From NCBI GenBank assembly GCA_958450365.1, contig CAUEEP010000876.1:124001-188000 (forward strand): a DNA stretch of 64,000 bases. Reading direction: 5' to 3'. Origin of the DNA: Mesorhabditis belari. Lineage: Eukaryota; Nematoda; Chromadorea; Rhabditida; Rhabditidae. The notes under the pieces were generated by a model. That model was not told where the DNA came from. It made no database searches and saw only the letters and a program-made list of their open reading frames with translations. Shown here piece after piece: positions 53,519 through 64,000 of the stretch. Both the position numbers and the translations under genes were made by a program. Position 1 is the stretch's first letter. Each line of letters starts with the position of its first letter.

Positions 53519-53866
53519 TGCTATTATAGTCCAGATGATATGGAAGTTGAAATGATTGATTTAATGTAAGGTGTAGCCAAAACTCGGCTTCATGAATCTC
53601 ACGAATTAAGTAGTCAACTTAATGAAACTGAAATACAGATCCCATTTTATTGACTATAAAAAAACTAGATTTGAAAGCCGGAAAGGCTTTGGATTTAGAG
53701 CTCAAGGTGCGACAGTTCAAATTTCGAGTATTTTCGAAAATTACAGATGCTATAGATGCGTTTTGGGGAAAGTTGGATTTGACAAGAAAAACTTATCAGC
53801 TCGTTTCGGTTTTTCTAAAGTTTTCGTTGGTGGAGCCGAGTTTTCGGTGTTTCTTTCAATACAGTA
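53519..53866 (+). CDS. Possible exons of an unknown gene
   Basis: An ATG near 53509 begins MDFLCYYSPDD and reaches a possible donor (aatgtaagg, about 53567). A later segment to 53864 ends at a donor (acagtaagac) and is open in two frames, one reading ELKVRQFKFRVFSK. No domain is recognised and the frame is not decided. Confidence 0.25.
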
Positions 53867-54165
53867 AGACAAACCTCACTCACAATTAGTGATTGCTTTT
53901 ATGTTTAGTTTTTTATATTCAGTGGAAAAGCTGACTCTCGAGCCTGTAATGAAAGAGAGAACCTGTTTCACAATGCAAATTATAATATGAAAATCAATAT
54001 TACGTGAATTTACGCGGGATTGTCTGATGGTTAGAAAAGAAAAGGTTTGAGAGGTTCAATTTTCTTTCGAAGAAGTCTTTTTCATCACAAAAACTTGAAT
54101 GAAACAGTTTAAAAGGCAAATGATCCTTTGTTGACTAAATCGTACTTACTGAAAGAATTATTTAG

Positions 54166-54369
54166 ATGCTTTCAAACTCGGTGATTGTATTCGCATTTTC
54201 AATGTTCTATGACATTATCGGCATCATTATCCATGCGTTTTTCTATATGTTCGCTTTCTTTTTAGTCCGTGAAAGAATTGGTTTATTGTATGCCAGAATA
54301 TCGCACAAGTTTGCAGAAAAAACTTATAGAAACTTAAAGAAAAGAGAAAAGAAACAAAACTTGGAATAG
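54166..54369 (+). CDS. Terminal exon of a predicted membrane protein
   Basis: An acceptor (gaattatttag) is followed by ATG CTT and 66 more codons to TAG. The peptide has a long hydrophobic segment (DIIGIIIHAFFYMFAFFLV) and a strongly basic tail (RNLKKREKKQ), as in the last helix and cytosolic tail of a membrane protein. Upstream exons may be those at 53519-53866. The family is unknown. Confidence 0.4.
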   Translation: MLSNSVIVFAFSMFYDIIGIIIHAFFYMFAFFLVRERIGLLYARISHKFAEKTYRNLKKREKKQNLE

Positions 54370-54743
54370 GATTTTGATTAGAGCGCGTTCCTTTTAAGTA
54401 AACTATTAGTTAAGTAAAAAAAATCCATATGTCCATTTACTTAAGTAATCATTAAGTAATGCATTATCTAAAACGTGCTCTTCATCATTTTTCATTGATC
54501 GAAAATGATTGATCATTGATTTTTAGGATATTCAGTCAAAGAATTTTTTGTTGGAGGAGAAAAACGACTATGGTAAATGCAAATGCTAAGTTAAATGGAA
54601 ATTTTTCTTCATCTTTAGATACAAATCTTGTTTTGATTCAAAATCTAAAAATGAGAATAGAGATTACGGTAGTCTTTTCGTTGTATGCTTTTTAAAAAAG
54701 GAAGAGGAAGAGGAAGCACAGTCTACTTGTGTACATGATTTCA

Positions 54744-58221
<3,478 letters not shown>

Positions 58222-58409
58222 TTTTTTATGTGATTTCTAGATTTTTTTGTGAAAAAAAAAGTTTTAACTTTAAAAAATTCAGAAATAAAGCTTGTGACGA
58301 TCAAAAATTGGATCGTTTCTCTCTAATTACCGGCCTATTTTTTTCTCAAAACACTACATTTCTTTTTGGTAACCATGGAGAGGAACTGGTGGTTCATTTT
58401 TTTGTGATA

Positions 58410-58850
58410 TTTTAATGATACTTTATTCAGATGATAAGGTGAAACCCAATAAATTATCGAGAAATGCACAGCGAGTCATAAATGTATAGACAAAGAAAGA
58501 TACCAAGATACAAGATAGAGTGAATATGCAAATACTCAGATTACCTACGAGTTTACGTGAGAGAGCCGTTAGATCTAGAGGATCGATTTGTTTCTTGAAA
58601 ATGGAAAGTGACTGAATTTCTCGTCTGTAATTTGGGAGCAAGTTCCATAACCTAGCGACTCTAACAGGAAATGAGTTTGATAAAGATAAAGACACAGAGA
58701 GAATCTGCAAAAGAAATGAACCACTTTTGGACTCTGACCTTGGATTAAACTTGAAAAAGTCAATAAACAAAAGGAAAATCTGTTTTCAACACAGGATTTT
58801 GAAAGTTTCGACTTGATCAATGACCTGAAAAAAACCCGTTCACTGGGAGG
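58410..58850 (-). pseudogene. LINE 3' fragment
   Basis: The minus strand reads FIDFFKFNPRSESKSGSFLL, then NSFPVRVARLWNLLPN and REIQSLSIFKKQ, the same C-terminal blocks as the LINE at 7668-9345. It ends GAATAAAGTATCATTAAAA. The 5' part is missing and the upstream half is in another frame. Confidence 0.8.
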
Positions 58851-58951
58851 CCGAGTTGCCCCGGCGACTTTGAGCAATATAAAATTCTTTCGGAGCACAA
58901 TACGCAACGCAGAAATTCATACGCAGAAACTCTCGTTAGAGATGTGTTTAG

Positions 58952-59116
58952 AGCAAAGCAAATGATCCAGCAGCTCTTGAGGAAGGGAATATCATCAAAA
59001 TACCATTGCTGTACATTATCGTTGCTGCGTTTCTCGTCATTTTGGTTGTTTTGATTGCTGGCCTCGTTCATGTTATTCAACGTTTACACCGTTCGGGTGC
59101 CATTACCAAGCTGTAG
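58952..59116 (+). CDS. Orphan terminal exon of a single-pass membrane protein
   Basis: An acceptor (gatgtgtttag) is followed by 54 codons and TAG. The peptide has a short acidic start (SKANDPAALEEG), a strong membrane segment (YIIVAAFLVILVVLIAGLV) and a short basic tail (QRLHRSGAITKL). GC content and codon flow look coding. The next upstream 550 bp is an inverted LINE fragment, so 5' exons may have been displaced or lost. Confidence 0.5.
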   Translation, partial: SKANDPAALEEGNIIKIPLLYIIVAAFLVILVVLIAGLVHVIQRLHRSGAITKL

Positions 59117-59206
59117 AGACAACTTTATTGGAGGATTTTTCTTAAAACTTTTAAAGTTTCTTACAAAATTATTTTTTTAGGAAGTTTAAATATACATTTT
59201 CTGAAG

Positions 59207-59527
59207 ACAGTCAATTCGTATTAGAATTTAGACTGGGGCGCAGCAAGCTACAAGGTCAGATTACAGACGCTTATAGAAACGCGTAGACTGGCTATTTTTA
59301 AAAACTGTATTTACCAAAAAATCGACCCAACTTTGGGCTTTCGAATGACACCAAGGCCAACTTATTAATTCACTAAAAAAAAACTTACAATGATTTGTTT
59401 GCCAAATCCCTTGCGATTGGGTGCGGGCAGAGGTTTTTGATATCCAGCCCACTTGGTCTGTAGACAGTCCGCAGTTTTGAAACTTGTACATTGCAGCGCC
59501 CCTGTCTAATACGAATTGATTGTCGTC
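59207..59527. mobile_element. MITE-like element with GACAGTCAATTCGTATTAGA ends
   Basis: Left and right ends are inverted copies (the right shows TCTAATACGAATTGATTGTC). Inside, on the minus strand at about 59385-59500, an open stretch (GYQKPLPAPNRKGFGKQII) ends at a GTAAGT donor and might be a captured exon. Evidence is weak. Confidence 0.5.
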
Positions 59528-60288
59528 AGAACATTTCCAAATTTCTTTCTTGGTATACTGAAGATAGCTTAGGCTTGAAGATAGTTTGAAGCGGTTTCAA
59601 GCGATTGACGCCAAAGCTGCGCAGTGCGCTTTCTAAAAAATGGATGCGCTACCGTACCCCGCACAAATTCTCCTTCCGCACTCTCTTCATTTGGCTTCAT
59701 TCCATGATCGAATCGGAAACTGTCCGGTTTTTATGCCGTGTCCCGCTAGGCTTTTTTCCCCCTCGTAAATCTATTACGTTTTTGTAAAGCGTTTTTAAAG
59801 TACTCTTCCTCCCCTAGTTCGTTCTTTGTATATATTGCTTGCCCATAGTTTGTTGTTTAGAATTCTAATACGGTTTTTATTTCGTTTCCTTTCCGGCTCC
59901 TTCCACTCTATTGTTTTGAATTCATTCACACGTGCTTATAGACTCAACTTGACCAATTCCTTTTAACAAAAAGGCAAATCTAAATAATTGTAAGCTTTTA
60001 AGGGTAGCTTTGGTTGTTAAGCTGGAAAGTTGAAGCCGTGAAGGATTTGTTGGATAAAATTTAGCTTTATCTACGTTTGGTCGCTTCTGATTGGTTTTTT
60101 ATACGTTTTTCGTTGGTTTTATGGTTTATTGGGGTCATTTTCAGTAACAGAAACAATTTATTAGATTGCCTGATATGATTTTTGCAATGAAAAATGATTA
60201 CTACCCTGGATTAACCTAAAAAAGTGGTTTTGGTGGTAAAAGTGACTTCAGTAAATCATACAAATGTTAATTCCAATGACGTTTCTCA
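59528..60288. other. No gene seen
   Basis: AT-rich upstream region of the F-box gene. It includes AGGCTTGAAGATAGTTTGAAG (59571 onward), which is shared with 56090-56115. A plus-strand frame at 59605-59787 shows no motif. Confidence 0.35.
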
Positions 60289-60295
60289 CTTTCAG
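60289..60295 (+). promoter_or_regulatory. Likely trans-splice acceptor of the F-box gene
   Basis: TTTCAG ends at 60295, eight bases before the ATG at 60304. In nematodes this layout is typical of a spliced-leader acceptor. An ordinary 3' splice site with an upstream noncoding exon is the alternative. Confidence 0.5.
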
Positions 60296-60303
60296 ATACT
60301 AGA

Positions 60304-61401
60304 ATGCCGGTTGAAACGAGCGCGCAAAAACCGAAGCGAGAGCAGGAATCAAAGAAGATTGAAGATTTGCCTCTGGAGCTGGAACCAAAGAAGATGGAGG
60401 ATTTGCCTCTGGAGCTGGTTGAGAAGATCGTAGGCCATCTTGATGCGAAAGACGTGCTAAAATTGATGATGTTGAACAAGAAGCTCTACTCGAGCTACGC
60501 AATGGATCAATCGATCGTTTTCGGAAAGCACGTCGCTGTGGTTGCCTTCGGACAGAGCTCCCAACGGAGAAATTGGATCAAGAAGTTCGTCGATTCTCCG
60601 CCCCTTCAACTGAGTGCAACTCTTCTTCCTTGCACCAAGCGAATCAATTCATGTGACGAGTTAAGCCTTTGTTTATATGACTATGTTAGACGAGAATGGG
60701 ATCAACCAATTTGTAGAAAGTTCTTAGGCCAGTTGAAATCCGTGGATCAACTCTGGTTAGGTGTTGACACAAAGGAAGGTTTCTTGCAGTTTTTCACCAA
60801 TTTTTGTGGATCGGTCAAAAAAGACGCAAGACTGAACATCTGGAGCTCATTGGAGCGAGATATAGCAAGTAAAGAGCCACTTGCCAAATTCTTCGAAAAT
60901 CACTTGAACAGTTGCGAGAAGATCACTCTGAAATCTGGCACTCTGAACTCTGACAGCTTCAGGAGTTACGTCGAATTCTACTTGGAGGCTCTGATGAAAA
61001 CGCAAATCAAAATGATTTCAATCCATATTCATACAGAGAGTTTGGCTCATGTCGTCGAATGGATTGTCAATGAAGGAATTCCAAGTCAGAATTCTGAAGC
61101 TGTGATTCGCTTTGCATTGCCATGCTACCAGAGGGATGTGATTAGTGATGTCGTTGATGTTCTTTCGGAGATGCAAGAACTTCAACGAGTCGATGACGGG
61201 GGAAATCTCTCGGTACTCGTTTCTCGTGCAAACGCGCTTCTCCGAGAAAATGAGGACGACGCCTACGACGACTTTGGTTTGTTCGATGAAAATAGTTCGT
61301 GTTTCCGCCGCCGAATCGACGCAAGGACGAGTTGCTTCTACCTGTTTCACGCGCATATCCGATACCCACAATTTTTGGCCTTCTATATGCAGTCTCAATG
61401 A
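60304..61401 (+). CDS. F-box protein
   Basis: A single open frame of 365 residues. The F-box lies at about 31-75 (MEDLPLELVEKIVGHLDAKD ... MMLNKKLYS), the motif that binds SKP1 in SCF ubiquitin ligases. The remaining 290 residues would select the substrate and match no repeat family recognised here. Just before the F-box a 12-residue segment (KKIEDLPLELEP) is a tandem copy of the F-box start (KKMEDLPLELVE). The 36-nt repeats are at 60352-60387 and 60388-60423. Nematode F-box families are large and evolve fast. A LINE tail begins 26 bp after the stop and may supply the polyadenylation signal. Confidence 0.85.
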   Translation: MPVETSAQKPKREQESKKIEDLPLELEPKKMEDLPLELVEKIVGHLDAKDVLKLMMLNKKLYSSYAMDQSIVFGKHVAVVAFGQSSQRRNWIKKFVDSPPLQLSATLLPCTKRINSCDELSLCLYDYVRREWDQPICRKFLGQLKSVDQLWLGVDTKEGFLQFFTNFCGSVKKDARLNIWSSLERDIASKEPLAKFFENHLNSCEKITLKSGTLNSDSFRSYVEFYLEALMKTQIKMISIHIHTESLAHVVEWIVNEGIPSQNSEAVIRFALPCYQRDVISDVVDVLSEMQELQRVDDGGNLSVLVSRANALLRENEDDAYDDFGLFDENSSCFRRRIDARTSCFYLFHAHIRYPQFLAFYMQSQ

Positions 61402-61426
61402 AATGATCTATAAACGAATTGGATCT

Positions 61427-61590
61427 TGTAGCCATACCAAATCTGCCCTTTATTTAAATCATTTTGAATTTGTATTTCCTATTTGTGGTTTTACTGTACT
61501 ATTTTTAGTTTTTCTATTCTGGCAATATGTTATGTGCCTCTATCTGAATCGCTTTTATTCGCCCTCTGAATAAACATATTTATATAAAAA
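61427..61590 (+). mobile_element. LINE 3' tail
   Basis: From CCATACCAAATCTGCCCTTT to CTCTGAATAAACATATTTAT the segment matches the 3' end of the LINE fragment at 43105-43275. Only the noncoding end remains. It lies directly after the F-box stop. Confidence 0.75.
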
Positions 61591-63657
61591 TAGACTTTGT
61601 AGAATTTGGAATTGGTTGCCAAAGCATATCTGTGAATCCAACTCTTGTTAAACTTTTAAAAGTCATACAAACCGGCTAAATTTTTCGGGGTGATATGTTC
61701 ACTTCCTACGCAAAAACCCTGAATTTAGGCGACTAGTTTTCCTGCTTCTGTTCCTAGGTAATTTAATTTCTGATAACATTATCATCAGATTACATCATTT
61801 TCCGTGTAATTTCGGAGAGAAAAGAGTGCTCACCGATGTAGATTTTTTCCTGGTCACTTTTTATGTCACTGTAAAAATTATAGAGCACCCCCATTTTTTC
61901 GCAATATTTTCATTTTTGAGAAGAACCCACTGAAACGTGTCTATGTTATCAAAAATCAGAAATAAATAATATTTAGCAAAAAAATTTATAAGGAAAATCA
62001 GAATTGATTTGCATTTTAAATCATGTGCAAGGACGCTTACCAAATCTTGGACACAAAGCGACCTGGCTTTGGGATAAACGATCATGTCGAAAGAGGTTTC
62101 ACTGATGTCTCAAACTTGCGTTTAGTTTAGGGAAATCAAAAGTAGTTTTTTAATGAGGATCTTTCTGTTGATACATACAGTAATTGTTACTCTAATAGGA
62201 AGGAATATGTAAAAAAAGAAAAAAAATGTTATTACTGTGTGAAAAAGTTCGGTAATTCCCTTACATTTGTTAGTTCAATAGAAAAAAAACGTACTAGCTA
62301 GGGAGTTACAATTTTTGCATTAGTTCCAAATTTACAGACTATTCAATTAATAACTGCTAAAGTTCTGTAAGCATCAAAAATTTTGTCCCATCCAGGGGAC
62401 GAATTTGCTTATGTCTACTATGTAATGTGTGAAAATACGTTGTCTGCCTATGTATAGCAAAAAAGAATTTCTCTTTCTGAGAACTTCGCACAAGTCGAGG
62501 GTAAAATACCGGCTCTTCGTACACCAGAAAGGGTGCATTTACGAAAATTGTGCACAAAGCGACAAATTTTTCCCAAATCTGCATAAAAACGACCATCGTT
62601 TCCATGAGAAACATGAAGAGATTGATTTCGCGGAATCTGGAAATCAAAAGGTCGAATTTAAAATCTGAAAACACAAACTGGAACTCACAAGTTAGATTGG
62701 AAACTTTAAAATCTCTTTTCCATGCTTCAAATCATTATTGGTTTTCTTGGTTATCGAATTTCTCGCATTCTTTTGCTTTGCACCTCAGCAAAGCAGTGGA
62801 AAACTCGTGTAAATATTTAGCAGAAAAGTGGCCGATTCAACGAAAATGAGAATTATGGCGGTGATTGTTTGGGAATGAAGTCTTTCTGGAATGATTCTTT
62901 CGCATTTCTGGAATGTGTGCTCGTATGTACTTTGCGCTCAAATTCATAAACGCACTCTTTCTGGTGCATTCGATTCGGTTTTTTGGCTAAAACAAAGTTC
63001 TAGAGCGCCTCAAAAAGGATATTTGTTCACAAATTTGACCTCAAACTACACAGGTGCACCCAAATTAGGAAAGAAAAAACCCATCTACATGAGAAAAAGA
63101 ACTAATAATCTAGCCGGTGGGATTGCATCCGTCGGGCCCAAATTTTCGAAGCTGGGCCAGACCGGAAGTTCAAGTTCTGGCCGGGTTTCCGCCCTGACCT
63201 GATTGTCGGGACTTTACATCAGGCTTTTTGATAAATCATCAAAAACTAGAGTGAAAGACTTTTGCGAAAATACCATCAGGACTTTCAGAGTCTAGTTTTT
63301 GCCCTAGTAATATGACTAGGGGTACGTAGAACTGAAGGCGTACAAGTCGTTTCGATATCCAGAATTAGGGATGAAAAGAACGACTCGTAGTCAGTATCTA
63401 TGGGGGTGTTAGGAAGACAATTTAGAAAGAAATTTAAACGCCGCTATATCTAGTTTACTGTTAAAATGTCTGCACCTGATTTGAAGTTGAGGCGGGAAGC
63501 ACTCAATCAAAGCAGAAAAGCACTCAATCAAAAGGCAGATGGCATAGTGATCGGATCAGGCAAAGGTGAGTCTCCTTAAAAGCAGATATCCTCTCATCAT
63601 GATCGGCAAGGACGACATCTAAAGTAGAAAAAGAGCGCAAGAAAGTAGGGAAACGGT
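61591..63657. other. No firm gene
   Basis: Several overlapping open frames on both strands (62357-63202) show no motif and no splice support. At 63110-63200 there is a GC-rich patch (GGGCCCAAATTTTCG, GGGCCAGACCGG). At 63466 an ATG opens 34 codons (MSAPDLKLRREALNQSRKAL at the start) up to a possible GTGAGT donor; this may be a first exon whose gene runs out of the window. Confidence 0.3.
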
Positions 63658-63906
63658 TTAAAGAATAGAGACTGTTAAGAGACAAAATTCTTTAAACGCA
63701 ATAGTGGGTTTATGGTAGTAATCGAACATTGGGATACGATTACGGAAAGAAACGTTAAAGTTTAAGTCATCTAACACTAAATTACACATTGAGTCATAAA
63801 AATGTAGCGCCAGAAAATTTAATAGAGATTCTGAATCAACCAAATTTACGTCAGCGGGGTCTATAGACAAGAAAAATCCTAAAAACATAGGGAAAAAGAA
63901 CATCAA
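63658..63906 (-). pseudogene. Possible LINE endonuclease fragment
   Basis: The minus strand reads ADVNLVDSESLLNFLALHFY, then MCNLVLDDLNFNVSFRNRIP and YYHKPTIAF. This resembles the C-terminal part of retrotransposon endonucleases, where a loop with a late Asp-His follows. The key SDH is altered to YYH. The element would extend to the right, out of the window. Confidence 0.35.
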
Positions 63907-64000
63907 CTTCCAAGCATAGAAAAAGATTTAACCGCATTATAAGGGATAGATTTATGAAGTAACATTACTACTCCAAGTTTAGTGGAAGAAAATCTATCAC

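Overview
The window looks like AT-rich genomic DNA of a free-living rhabditid nematode (Caenorhabditis-like). It has genes with many short exons, TTTCAG-type 3' splice sites and introns down to about 45 nt. It also has nematode-typical families: a seven-transmembrane chemoreceptor of the Str superfamily, paired GT92 (DUF23) glycosyltransferases, a C-type lectin, an F-box protein and a secreted EGF-like protein. A large load of mariner, Tc1, pogo, RTE and other LINE elements and foldback MITEs fits too. There are no prokaryotic operons, CRISPR arrays or intact tRNA genes. The gene models below were assembled by hand from splice signals and reading-frame phase, so single exons may be wrong.

Left third (1-23,300). 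A possible receptor C-terminal exon (1185-1523) and an orphan terminal exon (2282-2362) precede a decayed Tc1 copy. A four-exon TIMP/NTR-like gene follows (3571-6014, +). A LINE reverse transcriptase with one frameshift occupies 7.67-9.35 kb. A seven-exon chemoreceptor gene (16659 to 10392, -) carries an intact-looking mariner, Tc1 and LINE scraps and tRNA-like pieces in its introns, plus a 484-bp MITE flanked by 8-bp direct repeats. Next come tandem repeats, a six-exon secreted EGF-like gene (20678 to 19069, -) with a MITE abutting a 3' splice site, and several foldback elements.

Middle (23,300-42,350). About 6.9 kb is tandemly duplicated in direct orientation: unit A is about 23,325-30,158 and unit B about 30,204-41,081. 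Each unit carries one GT92 gene on the minus strand with a type II membrane anchor and a DLDEF motif. The units differ in mobile insertions. Unit A has an internally deleted mariner and a 0.9-kb mariner of another lineage. Unit B has a complete-length but decayed RTE retrotransposon with an 11-bp target-site duplication, a pogo-like element with perfect 24-bp inverted repeats, and a mariner exactly at its right edge. Several of these have a matching empty site in the sister unit.

Right third (42,350-64,000). LINE tails, a likely chemoreceptor first exon and MITEs with a GGTTCA minisatellite precede a fourth mariner, which lies next to a small secreted-protein gene (49061 to 48022, -). A C-type lectin gene (52148 to 50518, -) lies beside a 9-bp tandem repeat. 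A six-exon gene for a 218-residue four-helix membrane protein (58221 to 54744, -) has an intron containing about 490 bp of near-pure poly-A and a shuffled repeat. The region ends with an orphan membrane-protein terminal exon (58952-59116, +), an F-box gene (60304-61401, +) with a likely trans-splice acceptor, and a LINE endonuclease scrap at the right edge.

The genes do not form a pathway. The biological content is typical nematode accessory sequence (receptors, lectin, glycosyltransferases, F-box), and the clearest story is how transposable elements have moved into recently duplicated genes.
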